Numbered from the stretch's first letter, positions 14,812 through 23,717 are shown. The stretch: DNA of 29,163 nt from Bacteroidales bacterium UBA5621 (GCA_002424525.1 DIKJ01000137.1:1-29163), one strand, 5' to 3'. Translations and numbers: made by a program. Notes: generated by a model from the sequence alone, not told the origin.

Positions 14812-17800
14812 TTGAAACCAGGCACCGGACATATCATTTTCAGAACGCTGTTATTCTACAGGTCATCTGTAATATCCCAGATCCTGATAATAATGCTTCT
14901 TTCGGCTGTTATTTCGGGATCGCTTATGACAGGCAATTCCGTCCGTTACAGCCTTAAAAGATCGTCTTCTGAAAAACTGGGCAATACCGGCATTGTCGTG
15001 AACTCGGGAATGAGGTACTTTGATCCTTCGGTAAGTGAAAGTTTCAGCCGTCATTCCGGCGTCAGGGGTACCGGTATCCTCGAGATGAAGGGCTATTGCC
15101 AGAACTTCGCCACGGGCGGGAGTGCATTCAACGTAAACATTATTGGCATTGATCCGTCGTTCTTCGCGTTCCAGGGCGATCAGGGTTTGATAATAAGGGA
15201 AGGGTCTGTTGCAATTAACAGCAAGCTGGCAGAGCTCCTGGGACTAAATGAGGGAGATGATATTACAATCCGTTTTGACAATATCTCCGACATACCGGCC
15301 GATGCTCCCTTTGCTCCTGAAAAGGGACCGGGAACATCGATGGTTCTGACGGTCGGAAAGGTTTTACCTTCCAGCCAGGCCGGCAATTTCTCGCTGGGAA
15401 TAAGTCAGATAACACCCCTCAATATTTTCATCAACAGATCGGATATCATCACTGAGGATGGCGAACCTCCTTCAATAAACAGACTGCTTATTGAAGGAAG
15501 GCCGGATATTTCGGTAAACGATGTTTATACTGCACTGAAAGAGGTGCTGACGCCGGAAGATATAGGACTTAAGATACGGCTTTCGGAAACGACAGGCAGT
15601 TATGAGATCATCTCCGCAAGGATTTTTCTTGACGAAGCTCTTATTGAGGAGATAAAGAGTGTGTTGCCCCTGGCAGAGCCTGTGATCACCTATATGGGCA
15701 ACCGGTTCATCGCCGGTAATAATATGGCTCCATACTCATTTATTTCTGGTTTGCCTTCCTCGCTTTTCCCGGATTTGCCGCATGGCAACGGGATCATCAT
15801 CAACCAGTGGCTTGCGGAGGATCTTAATGCCGGACCGGGTGATACCATTGAAGTCAGGTGGTATTCACCCGATATCGCCAACAGGCTTACAGAGGCATCA
15901 GGGAGATTTATCGTCAGCAATGTTGCAGGAATGGATGAACCGGTGGCTGATGCGTTCCTGATGCCGGAATTTCCGGGAATATCCGGAAGTGAATCGTGTT
16001 CCGACTGGGATGCAGGCGTACCGATCGACATGAAGCTTATCAGGCAGGTTGATGAAGATTACTGGAGCAGGTACAAGGGCACACCCAAAGCCGTTATAAG
16101 TTATGAAAAGGGCAGGGAGCTCTGGGGAAGCAATTATGGTCCCGCAACTTCACTGAGGTTTCCTCCGGTGATCACCGGACCTGAAATCAGGTCAGCACTT
16201 GAAGGGTCCCTCGATCCCTACAGGACAGGCTTTACGATAACTGATATACAGGCGGAATCGATAAGGGCTGCCAGCCAGGGAACTGATTTCAGCACTCTGT
16301 TCCTTAGCCTGGGCTTCTTTATAATACTATCATCAGTCATTCTGCTTATACTTGTGATCTCCACTTATCTTGAATCACGACGGGCGCAGGTCAGGACATT
16401 TTTTGCCCTCGGGTTCACCGACAGGCATATTGGAATGATGCTGATATATGAGGCCGGTGTCGTGGCCTTTGCCGGAGCACTTGCCGGCATTGCGGCAGGC
16501 GTCCTCTTCAATCTGATGATAATTAAAGCTCTGAATTCGGTCTGGTCGGGAGCGGTACAGACAGATACCCTGGTTGCAGGAATGGCATTTTACCCTATTT
16601 TAGCGGGGTTTAGCGCAACTCTTATTGTTACGCTGGTCATAATATCAGTCAGGATAAGAACCTTCCTGAAGGGCTTTAAAAAGGCTGAAACAGGCATTTA
16701 CAGGGGTCACTCAGCCAGGCTAAACCTGATTTTGCTTCTTCTGTGTTCAGTTCCTGCACTGATTTTACTGGTTTTATCGGTTGTTACAGAGGAATTCTCA
16801 GTACCTTTTTCATTTGCATCCGGTGCGTTGTTTTTCCTCTCACTGATCTTCTTATTCCGCCAGATGGTTCTCAGGAGACCCCGGATGGTTGCTTCGGGAG
16901 CAGAAAGAGGCAGGAATATTTTAACGGCCCTTTACAATTCCTTCAATCCTTCCCATGCAACAACGCCAATGCTGTTCATTGCGGCTGGCATTTTCGCGAT
17001 CATGATCACAGGGGTAAACAAGATGAGCATCAACGACGGGATGCTTGAACCGTCTGGTGGCACCGGAGGTTATCTGCTGTGGAGCGAACTGGCTGTTCCG
17101 GTGAAGGAGGATCTTAACAGCAGGGCCGGCAGGATTGAGTTCGGGCTTGATGATGAGGAGTTGGGCGGATTATCTTTCGTACACGCACGAAGGTCGCAGG
17201 GCGACGACGCAAGCTGTCTCAATCTCAATAACGTAGCCGCACCTCCCCTTTTGGGGATCGATCCCCGGTATTTCATCGAGAAGGGAGCATTCTCCTTTGC
17301 AACTAAACTGAAAAGCGCCGGAAGGGTGAGTCCATGGGAAATGCTAGACACTCCTGCAGGAGATAATGTCATATATGGAATTGCTGATCAGACTGTTATG
17401 CAATGGGGCCTGAAGATCAGAATTGGAGATACCATTGTTATCAGGGCGGAAAACGGAGAGCCGTTAAGTATTGTGATTGCCGGGGGACTTAAGGCTTCAG
17501 TGTTTCAGGGCTATGTTATCACGGGATTCCGGGATTTCAACAGGTATTTCCCTACAGTTTCGGGGAGCCAGATACTTCTTGCAGACGGAGATCCGGAACT
17601 GGCCGCGACATACAAAGAGGTACTTGAATCGCGGTTCATCAATTACGGTATCCGTGTGGAGACAACAGCAGAGCGTCTTTCTTCATTCTTTGGGGTTAAT
17701 AATACATACCTTACAGTCTTCTCTCTTCTGGGCACGATAGGAATGGTTCTCGGTATTGCAGGACTTGGATTTATCATGCTTCGCAACTACAGCCGCCGCA

Positions 17801-18081
17801 GGCAGGAATTCGCACTTTTAATGGCTGCCGGATTCACCCCGGGAGGGATAAGGAGCATGATCATACGCGATCAGCTGCGTATTCTGGTGGCCGGGATCAT
17901 TACCGGAGCAGTGCCGGCCCTGATAGCTACTCTGCCGTCCCTCAGATCAGGCACAGATATTCCCTGGATGCTTTTCGTCTTCATGATGATCTCCATATTC
18001 ACCGTCGGCCTGATCTCTCTCCTTGTAGCAGTCCGCCGGATTGAGGCCCGCTCGCTTATCACTTCTCTCAGAAAGGAATAG
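14812..18081 (+). CDS. Large FtsX-family ABC transporter permease
   Basis: A 1089-residue permease starting at TTG 14812, seven bases after the ATPase stop; the first ATG would cut into the first membrane helix. An N-terminal helix (about 18-40) is followed by a large extracytoplasmic domain (about 40-485). Then comes an FtsX core of three or four helices (about 493-622), two further helices near 640-690, a second extracytoplasmic segment, and a C-terminal FtsX core (about 963-1080). The 'E-S-R-R-A-Q-V-R-T-F-F-A-L-G-F' and 'S-R-R-R-Q-E-F-A-L-L-M-A-A-G-F' segments are the typical cytoplasmic coupling helices of FtsX repeats. Two FtsX halves in one chain mean that a homodimer is not required. 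The family moves lipoproteins, lipids, peptides or transmits force; the substrate here is unknown, but the adjacent glycosyltransferase suggests an envelope product. Confidence 0.87.
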   Translation: MKPGTGHIIFRTLLFYRSSVISQILIIMLLSAVISGSLMTGNSVRYSLKRSSSEKLGNTGIVVNSGMRYFDPSVSESFSRHSGVRGTGILEMKGYCQNFATGGSAFNVNIIGIDPSFFAFQGDQGLIIREGSVAINSKLAELLGLNEGDDITIRFDNISDIPADAPFAPEKGPGTSMVLTVGKVLPSSQAGNFSLGISQITPLNIFINRSDIITEDGEPPSINRLLIEGRPDISVNDVYTALKEVLTPEDIGLKIRLSETTGSYEIISARIFLDEALIEEIKSVLPLAEPVITYMGNRFIAGNNMAPYSFISGLPSSLFPDLPHGNGIIINQWLAEDLNAGPGDTIEVRWYSPDIANRLTEASGRFIVSNVAGMDEPVADAFLMPEFPGISGSESCSDWDAGVPIDMKLIRQVDEDYWSRYKGTPKAVISYEKGRELWGSNYGPATSLRFPPVITGPEIRSALEGSLDPYRTGFTITDIQAESIRAASQGTDFSTLFLSLGFFIILSSVILLILVISTYLESRRAQVRTFFALGFTDRHIGMMLIYEAGVVAFAGALAGIAAGVLFNLMIIKALNSVWSGAVQTDTLVAGMAFYPILAGFSATLIVTLVIISVRIRTFLKGFKKAETGIYRGHSARLNLILLLLCSVPALILLVLSVVTEEFSVPFSFASGALFFLSLIFLFRQMVLRRPRMVASGAERGRNILTALYNSFNPSHATTPMLFIAAGIFAIMITGVNKMSINDGMLEPSGGTGGYLLWSELAVPVKEDLNSRAGRIEFGLDDEELGGLSFVHARRSQGDDASCLNLNNVAAPPLLGIDPRYFIEKGAFSFATKLKSAGRVSPWEMLDTPAGDNVIYGIADQTVMQWGLKIRIGDTIVIRAENGEPLSIVIAGGLKASVFQGYVITGFRDFNRYFPTVSGSQILLADGDPELAATYKEVLESRFINYGIRVETTAERLSSFFGVNNTYLTVFSLLGTIGMVLGIAGLGFIMLRNYSRRRQEFALLMAAGFTPGGIRSMIIRDQLRILVAGIITGAVPALIATLPSLRSGTDIPWMLFVFMMISIFTVGLISLLVAVRRIEARSLITSLRKE

Positions 18082-18093
18082 CAACAACGGGGT

Positions 18094-19452
18094 CTATTTT
18101 CTCCCGACTGCAATCAGCTGACTCTGCGTCCTGAAATAGATCATCCCGTCGGTTATCGCCGGGGCTGTCATACAAATGCCTCCCAAAGGTATCTCTGCGA
18201 GAAGGTTGAATTTATCACCATCCTGTATAATGTAGAGAGTTCCTTCCTCGTCAACGATATAGATCCTGCCGTCGGACGCCACAGGTGAAGCTACAAAGCT
18301 CTTTGTATTGCCAAGTTTGCCATTATAGATCTCCTTGCCGGTAGCGGGATCGAGACAGTCTACAATACCGTTCCAGTTGACATTGTAAAGGCGGTTCCTG
18401 TACAGGAGCAGGGTATGCATGTAGGATCCTCCTCTCGGGATATACCAGGCAATACCGGAATTGGCCGTTTCGCCCTCATTAAGTGTAATATCGCCTGCAG
18501 CGCCTGTCCTGACAGCCATTATCGGCGAAGTACGACCATGGGCACTGTTGAAATATATTAGCCCCTCTCCCAATATCGGTGCAGGTATCTGGATATCACC
18601 GCCTCCGGACATCCTCCATATCTCCTTTCCTGTTGTGAAGTCATATCCTCCGCGGTGTTTATAACCGTTCACAGCCACATATTTTCTTCCATTATGTTCA
18701 TAGATATTGGGAGTGCACCAGCCGGGGTATTCATCTCTTTCCATCTTCCAGAGCTCCTTACCTGATTTGACGTCGTAAGCGGCTACGAAAGAGTTTTCGA
18801 GCACATCGCACTGGATAACAAGGACACCTTCGTGTATTATCGGGGAGCTGGCAAACTCCCATTCTGCATTCTCCATTGAAAAAAAGACCGACTTAAGCAC
18901 GCCGAAGCTCTTCTGCCACTGCAGTTTTCCGTTCATATCATAACAATATAGGCCTTCGGAGCCGAAAAAAGCGACCACGTAATTGCCGTCGGTGGCAACT
19001 GAGGAGTTGGCATGTGTTGATTTAGGATGACGTTTTACTTTAGGTATGCCTTTGTATGATGTTCTTTCCCAGATTATTTTCCCTGTGTTCTTATCGATGC
19101 AGTAAACTATCCATTCATGTACTGATTCATCTTTCACCGAAGCGACATCGCCATAGATGCCGGGTTTGAAGCCTTCTCTGTCCGATTCACTTACAGCGGT
19201 TGTGATAAAGAGTCTGTCTCCCCATATCACAGGACTTGAGATCCCCAGTCCCGGGACGGGTGTTTTCCATCTGATATTGATATTTTTCTGAATGTTGAAA
19301 CTCTCCGGGAGGTTTGCATTATCGAGCACTCCGGAGGCCATATGGCCGCGGTATCCGGGCCATTGCCGCTGAGGATTGACCTGGGACTCCAGGCTGGCGG
19401 TAGTGAGAACTTGGATCAGGAAGATTGAGGTGAGGGTGGTGATTAATCTCAT
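18094..19452 (-). CDS. Secreted PQQ-like beta-propeller protein
   Basis: A 452-residue minus-strand protein, convergent with the permease gene and separated from it by 12 bases. A signal peptide covers about residues 1-23 (LES before Q). W-P-G-Y-R-G (31-36) opens the propeller, and N-I-R-W-K-T-P-V-P leads to SSPVIWGDRLFIT. This segment closely matches the corresponding part of the three-helix propeller protein at 6215-7927. Blade motifs include DKNTGKIIWE, DVKSGKELWK, DFTTGKEIWR and DPATGKEIYN. The C-terminal part ends in 'ITDGMIYFRTQSQLIAVG', again like 'FSDKEIYIRARTNLYCI' in the paralogue. No cofactor-binding or catalytic residues are recognised. It is probably periplasmic or surface-exposed and has the same unknown role as the other RG-motif propellers. 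Confidence 0.84.
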   Translation of the reverse strand: MRLITTLTSIFLIQVLTTASLESQVNPQRQWPGYRGHMASGVLDNANLPESFNIQKNINIRWKTPVPGLGISSPVIWGDRLFITTAVSESDREGFKPGIYGDVASVKDESVHEWIVYCIDKNTGKIIWERTSYKGIPKVKRHPKSTHANSSVATDGNYVVAFFGSEGLYCYDMNGKLQWQKSFGVLKSVFFSMENAEWEFASSPIIHEGVLVIQCDVLENSFVAAYDVKSGKELWKMERDEYPGWCTPNIYEHNGRKYVAVNGYKHRGGYDFTTGKEIWRMSGGGDIQIPAPILGEGLIYFNSAHGRTSPIMAVRTGAAGDITLNEGETANSGIAWYIPRGGSYMHTLLLYRNRLYNVNWNGIVDCLDPATGKEIYNGKLGNTKSFVASPVASDGRIYIVDEEGTLYIIQDGDKFNLLAEIPLGGICMTAPAITDGMIYFRTQSQLIAVGRK

Positions 19453-19491
19453 GGCTGTTTGTATATTTATGTTTCGGGGGATGGTCCCAGT

Positions 19492-19508
19492 GAACGCCGG
19501 AGGCGTTC
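19492..19508 (-). terminator. GC-rich hairpin downstream of the DUF2490 gene
   Basis: GAACGCC and GGCGTTC form a perfect 7-bp stem with a 3-base loop, 8 bases after the stop of the minus-strand DUF2490 gene. There is no U-tract on the minus strand, so it could be a factor-dependent terminator or an RNA-stabilising structure. Confidence 0.45.
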
Positions 19509-19516
19509 CACTCTTT

Positions 19517-20185
19517 CTAGAACTTCAGGTTGTAGCCGAGGCCGATAATATTGATGTCAGCTATTTTGGGCAGGTAATCGCGGTCGAACATATATTCGAG
19601 TTCCACGGCGTGGGTTTTATTGAATTTATATTCGAGTCCGGCAGTAAACCTGTTTTTGCCTATTACCTTCGACTTGTCGGAGAATACCGGCATGAAGGTT
19701 TCAAATTCCAGATATGGATTTACGGGAAATGAGGGGGTCCGGTATATTGTTGTTAATTTCATCCTTAACTGGTGCCTGGGAAGAACGTACTCTTCATTCT
19801 TGAAATAGGTCCTGCGCTGTTCCTGGAACCTCAGCCTGCCCCTTAACGTAAACCGCCCGGGTTCAAACTTAACGCGGGTGTCTACAAACCATTTATGCCG
19901 CAGATAGTAGTCATCATCGTTCTCGATAGAGTTTGCCAGCCGGTAAGCTCCTGAAAATGAGATAACTTTAGTGAGTTTATAGGTCAGCCCGGCCTCAATG
20001 AATGTTTGTTCGATCTCAGATGCCTGGTTAAATGTCCTCATTTCGACCGAAGCGTCGAGTTCCAGTTTCTTCGAAATCCCATACTCGGCATTTAACGAAA
20101 GCCATACTCCAAAATCCTTATCCTGCGAAAAAGCATAAAACGGAACCAATAAAAGTAGTATAAAGAGGAAGGTCCTTCTAATCAT
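19517..20185 (-). CDS. DUF2490-like outer-membrane beta-barrel protein
   Basis: From ATG 20185 the protein has 222 residues and begins with a clear signal peptide MIRRTFLFILLLLVPFYAFSQ; an in-frame ATG four codons earlier is possible but gives a longer overlap. The mature part consists of alternating amphipathic strands ('YGISKKLELDASVEMRTF', 'RFTLRGRLRFQEQRRTYF', 'HAVELEYMFDRDY'), and it ends in Phe, as expected for a barrel recognised by the BAM machinery. Length and pattern fit the DUF2490 family of small outer-membrane proteins of unknown function. The start overlaps the DUF4956 stop by 8 bases, so the pair is translationally coupled and likely works together. Confidence 0.78.
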   Translation of the reverse strand: MIRRTFLFILLLLVPFYAFSQDKDFGVWLSLNAEYGISKKLELDASVEMRTFNQASEIEQTFIEAGLTYKLTKVISFSGAYRLANSIENDDDYYLRHKWFVDTRVKFEPGRFTLRGRLRFQEQRRTYFKNEEYVLPRHQLRMKLTTIYRTPSFPVNPYLEFETFMPVFSDKSKVIGKNRFTAGLEYKFNKTHAVELEYMFDRDYLPKIADINIIGLGYNLKF

Positions 20186-20876
20186 CGTCGTTGTCATTAT
20201 CAGAATTTTCTGTAAAAAGATACTGGCTGGTCGAGGGTTCAGGTGTTACGTAATAAATGATTATTTCACAGGTTTTTTTGAAGAAATCGATCTTGCCGGT
20301 CTCTATCCTGTTAATTTTCCTGATCCCCGTCCTCTCCTTTATGTCCTTCATCAGTTCATCATAATGTTCAGGCTTTATCAGGTCGATCCTTTCGTATGTT
20401 ATCCTTTTTGAAGATTCATGCTTAAGCAGCCACACTTTCTCGAGTCCGAAGGTGATCAGTATGATCGCAAGATTTGAAAAGAGAACCTCTGCAATGCTCG
20501 ATTTAGAGTTTGCCAGGGCATTAATGACCGAGATTCCGATGATGATGAAGAGGTAGGTCATCTCCTTTATCGGGATCTGGTTGGTGCGGTAACGTATTAT
20601 TCCGAAGATAGCGAAAAGTCCGAGAGCAAAACCGATCTGCAGGGTAACACTTTCAAGCATATAGCAGAGCAGGAAGACGATTGTAGCAATCAGGATATAA
20701 GTAAAAAGATAATCCTTTCGCCTTGTTGCCGGATAATAGAGTACCCTGACCAGGATCAGTATAACTGAAGTGTTAAGGATGAATCTCCACAGAAGTTCCA
20801 GAAAACCGGCGGGGTCGATCAGCCAGGATACGGTCTGGAGGACCGGTACCGTAAGAGCAATGAAGTGAGGATTCAT
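20178..20876 (-). CDS. DUF4956 family inner-membrane protein
   Basis: A 232-residue protein with five or so hydrophobic helices in its first 150 residues: near 28-45, 55-75, 78-93, 106-121 and 131-147. A cytoplasmic domain of mixed charge follows, ending in an acidic tail (D-N-D-N-D-D-D). The segment 'GLFAIFGIIRYRTNQIPIKE' between helices is the characteristic part of DUF4956. In many bacteria this family sits beside VTC-type polyphosphate polymerase or CotH genes; neither is seen here, where the partner is a DUF2490 barrel. An envelope-related role is inferred. The gene lies 67 bases after the kinase stop with a hairpin between them, so it may be separately transcribed. Confidence 0.82.
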   Translation of the reverse strand: MNPHFIALTVPVLQTVSWLIDPAGFLELLWRFILNTSVILILVRVLYYPATRRKDYLFTYILIATIVFLLCYMLESVTLQIGFALGLFAIFGIIRYRTNQIPIKEMTYLFIIIGISVINALANSKSSIAEVLFSNLAIILITFGLEKVWLLKHESSKRITYERIDLIKPEHYDELMKDIKERTGIRKINRIETGKIDFFKKTCEIIIYYVTPEPSTSQYLFTENSDNDNDDD

Positions 20877-20901
20877 TTATTTTTTACTATTTTAGTTAAG
20901 A

Positions 20902-20928
20902 GGATCCCGGAATTAACGCCGGGAATCC
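20902..20928 (-). terminator. Hairpin downstream of the rhamnose operon
   Basis: GGATCCCGG (20902-20910) pairs with CCGGGAATCC (20919-20928) with one bulged A and an 8-base loop. It lies 15 bases after the stop of the last minus-strand rhamnose gene. The minus strand has no U-run after it, so termination is plausible but not proven. Confidence 0.45.
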
Positions 20929-20943
20929 TTGATTATTTTGTAT

Positions 20944-22314
20944 TTAAGGAGCTATTTCGGTTAATCCAAGATTCAGAACAGGTTCCCTGCCAGGGCTAAC
21001 TGACTTAAGAAGGACAAGAGCGGCACCCAGTGCGGTGGCATTGCTTATTTCCGAGGTATAGACCCTTTTTGACAGGAAAGCGGAGGCAAGTAGCTTCAGG
21101 AAGATCATGTTATTTGAAAAGCCGCCGGTGACAAATATATTTTCAGTCTCGTCATTTTCAGCAAGAACGAGTCTGATGGCTTCAATGGCAAGGTCTCCAA
21201 GTTCGATCATCAGCTGGTGATATGCCTCGTCAAATGATTTAAAATCAAACATGTCTATTCTCTCTTTGAACGTGCCTGAACCCGGACCTCTGTTAAAGAA
21301 AGCTCTTCTGTCGCCGGTATATTTCTTTCTCAGAATAGCGATCAGGTCCTTATCATATCTGACACTCCTGTAAAAGTTCGGTGTAGTCCTGAAATGCTCA
21401 TTCATTAATCCGACCGCGGTTTCGTGCAGATGCCCCAGGAAGAGCCGCGATGATTTAACCGGCTGTCTGTTCACACTCATATAACAGAGGCAGTCCCTGT
21501 CGAGTTGTTCGGTTGTAAGTGTCTCGTTATTGAACGGATTCATGTTTATACACCAGGTGCCTGTGGAAATCAGCATGAATTTGCCCAGGTTCCCGGTGAA
21601 GTACGGGGCCAGCGATGCCGAACTGTCGTGAATACCCGGTCCAGCCAGAACTCTTTTATTTCCAACAGTTATTTCGGTGAGGGTCTCAACCGGCACAGGT
21701 TCGGGAAGGTTAAGAGCTTCCCGGGAAACCCAGGGGTGGTATGCCATGTTATCGAAATCCCACAATGCAGTATGGCATCCTATTGATGTATGTTCGGAGG
21801 TCACTTTCGAGGTAAGGAGATATGATATATACTGAGGGAAGTGGAGGATATGTTTAACTCTTGAAAAGACTTCAGGTTTTTCCGTTCTGAGCCAAAGAAT
21901 CTGGATCCCCGAATTAAGCATTCCAAGGGCCGGAGATGCTGTTCTTCTGCAGAATTCATCCTGTCCCCCAAACCTGCGATAGAGCCTTTCGGGAATCCTT
22001 TCATTGATCGGCTTGAGATAGTTGTAGATTGGTGTGACCCTTTCCCCCCTTTCATCAAGATAAGCCAGCGTGGCCCCATAGGTTGCAAAGTTGACTGCCG
22101 TAACCTCATACTTTTCTGAAAGGACCAGCCTGTGTATTGAATCTCTCACCCATTTCCCGATCATATCAATATCGTCGCATACAAATCCGTCATCGTCAAG
22201 AACTTCAGGGAACTTCTCCTCCTCGACTGCAAGGAGTTTCAGTTCAAGGCTGAAGACCAGCATTTTCTTGTTGGTCTTTCCGATATCGAATATAGCGATG
22301 ACTTTTTCTTTCAT
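20944..22314 (-). CDS. rhaB: FGGY-family sugar kinase, probable L-rhamnulose kinase
   Basis: I start at ATG 22314 (456 residues, MKEKVIAIFDIGKTN). The longer reading from 22392 would translate a short tandem repeat and the space after rhaA. The protein has the FGGY/ASKHA layout: an N-terminal phosphate-1 loop F-D-I-G-K-T-N, a catalytic-Asp region 'GPGIHDSSASL', the phosphate-2 loop I-S-T-G-T-W-C, and an adenosine motif 'FVTGGFSNN' with 'NATALGAALV' near the C-terminus. Position at the end of a rhaT-rhaM-rhaA operon argues that it phosphorylates L-rhamnulose. The N-terminus (DIGKTN) differs from the 'DLGASS' type of E. coli RhaB, so it may be from another FGGY subgroup, and L-fuculose or xylulose kinase activity cannot be excluded from sequence alone. 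Confidence 0.8.
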   Translation of the reverse strand: MKEKVIAIFDIGKTNKKMLVFSLELKLLAVEEEKFPEVLDDDGFVCDDIDMIGKWVRDSIHRLVLSEKYEVTAVNFATYGATLAYLDERGERVTPIYNYLKPINERIPERLYRRFGGQDEFCRRTASPALGMLNSGIQILWLRTEKPEVFSRVKHILHFPQYISYLLTSKVTSEHTSIGCHTALWDFDNMAYHPWVSREALNLPEPVPVETLTEITVGNKRVLAGPGIHDSSASLAPYFTGNLGKFMLISTGTWCINMNPFNNETLTTEQLDRDCLCYMSVNRQPVKSSRLFLGHLHETAVGLMNEHFRTTPNFYRSVRYDKDLIAILRKKYTGDRRAFFNRGPGSGTFKERIDMFDFKSFDEAYHQLMIELGDLAIEAIRLVLAENDETENIFVTGGFSNNMIFLKLLASAFLSKRVYTSEISNATALGAALVLLKSVSPGREPVLNLGLTEIAP

Positions 22315-22360
22315 AAAATCTGGTTGGGTGTGGATGCAGGAGGGTGCAGCCGGGCAGAGG

Positions 22361-22410
22361 ATGGCGTACCATGGCGTACCATGGCGTACCATGGCGTAGC
22401 ATGCTACGCC
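22361..22410. repeat. ATGGCGTACC decamer repeat ending in an 18-bp palindrome
   Basis: Four 10-bp units (three ATGGCGTACC, one ATGGCGTAGC; 22361-22400) run into the perfect palindrome GGCGTAGCATGCTACGCC (22393-22410), which lies one base from the rhaA stop. In the operon transcript it would form a strong hairpin between the rhaA and kinase cistrons. Confidence 0.85.
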
Positions 22411-22411
22411 C

Positions 22412-23680
22412 CTACGACCGCTTTCGCAATACCTCTTTCTCGTAATTTACGATTTCGTCTATATAATCCTGCCCCACCGGGACATCGTTTTTCATACAGT
22501 AATAATCCCAGACTGCTCCGAAAGGTTTTGTTTTCATCAATTCAAGAAGAGAGAGTCTTTCAAAACTCTTATCTTCCTCTTCGAATTTCACAAGTGTCTG
22601 AAAGGGTTCAAGCAGGGCGCACAGGAATGCTATCTGTGCTGATCTTGTTCCTATCACATAGGCGCCTATCCTGTTGAGGCTGGCGTCGAAGAAATCGAGT
22701 CCGATATTGACTTTTCCGAGCGCTTTTGCGCGTACTATCTCCTGGGCAATCAGCATTATCTCGTCGTTCAGAGTAACTACATGGTCGCTGTCCCATCTGA
22801 CGCCCCTTGTAAGGTGAAGAAGTAGCTCGTCGACGAACAGCAGTGCAGATGATATTTTGTCCCCCACCTGTTCGGTCGGATGGAAATGGCCGTTATCGAG
22901 GGTTATCATTGTATTGTTCTTTACGGCATAACCCATATAGAAATCGTGGGAGCCCACTACCATCGATTCCGAGCCGATCCCGAAGAGTTTACTCTCGACA
23001 GAGTCTTTCAGGTATTTATTCGGATATTTTACCGAGAAGATCTCGTCAAGAGATTTCTTAAGAAGTTTTCTCAGGGTGTATCTGTCGACAGGGGTGTCTT
23101 TGGAACCGTCGGGGATCCAGATATTGTGGACGCAGGGTGTTCCGAGCTGTTTTCCCATTTCCGCGCTTATTGCCCTGCACCTTTTGGTATGTTCAACCCA
23201 GAATTTTCTGATTTTCGGGTTCTTGCTCGAAAGAGTGTAGCCATCATCAGCATATGGGTGAGAGAAGCAGGTGCAATTAAAATCCAGGCCTATACCTCTT
23301 TTTTTCGCCCAGTCGATCCATCCCTGAAAATGTTTTACCTCAATCTGATCGCGGTCCACCGGTTTCCCTCCGAATTCGCCATAGATGGCATGAAGGCTGA
23401 GCCTCTGTTTTCCGGGCAGGAGTGACATTACCTTGTCGAGATCGGCCCTCATCTGTTCTATTGTCCGGGCTTTGCCGGGGAAGTTTCCGGTTGCCTGGAT
23501 CCCTCCGCCACCGAGCTCGGCACCCTCTTTCTCAAACCCTCCCACGTCGTCGGTCTGCCAGCAGTGAAGGCTGATCACTATTTTACCCAGTTCCTCCAGC
23601 ACCTTGTCGGTATCCACACCAATTTCTGCATATTGTTCTCTGGCAGACTGGTATGATTTTTTGATTTGTTCTTTTTTCAT
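22412..23680 (-). CDS. rhaA: L-rhamnose isomerase
   Basis: A 422-residue enzyme converting L-rhamnose to L-rhamnulose in the cytoplasm; the length matches the RhaA family (E. coli about 419). The N-terminal segment I-S-L-H-C-W-Q-T-D-D-V-G-G-F-E is near-diagnostic of the family, which has V-A-L-H-C-W-Q-G-D-D-V-S-G-F-E in E. coli. Further conserved blocks are 'LDFNCTCFSHP', 'HNIWIPDGSKD', 'ITLDNGHFHPTE' and 'NIGLDFFDASLNRIGAYVIG', which supply the His/Asp/Glu metal ligands. It lies between rhaM and the kinase gene in one minus-strand operon. In Bacteroides the equivalent gene is often called rhaI. The ATG at 23680 gives the expected N-terminus. Confidence 0.97.
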   Translation of the reverse strand: MKKEQIKKSYQSAREQYAEIGVDTDKVLEELGKIVISLHCWQTDDVGGFEKEGAELGGGGIQATGNFPGKARTIEQMRADLDKVMSLLPGKQRLSLHAIYGEFGGKPVDRDQIEVKHFQGWIDWAKKRGIGLDFNCTCFSHPYADDGYTLSSKNPKIRKFWVEHTKRCRAISAEMGKQLGTPCVHNIWIPDGSKDTPVDRYTLRKLLKKSLDEIFSVKYPNKYLKDSVESKLFGIGSESMVVGSHDFYMGYAVKNNTMITLDNGHFHPTEQVGDKISSALLFVDELLLHLTRGVRWDSDHVVTLNDEIMLIAQEIVRAKALGKVNIGLDFFDASLNRIGAYVIGTRSAQIAFLCALLEPFQTLVKFEEEDKSFERLSLLELMKTKPFGAVWDYYCMKNDVPVGQDYIDEIVNYEKEVLRKRS

Positions 23681-23717
23681 TGTTATATTGTTTATATTCA
23701 GATTACTAACTCATTTA

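Noticed and set aside
22315..22392. 26-residue N-terminal extension of the FGGY kinase
   Set aside because: It would be encoded by the decamer repeat; the kinase fold starts properly at MKEKVIAIFDIG.
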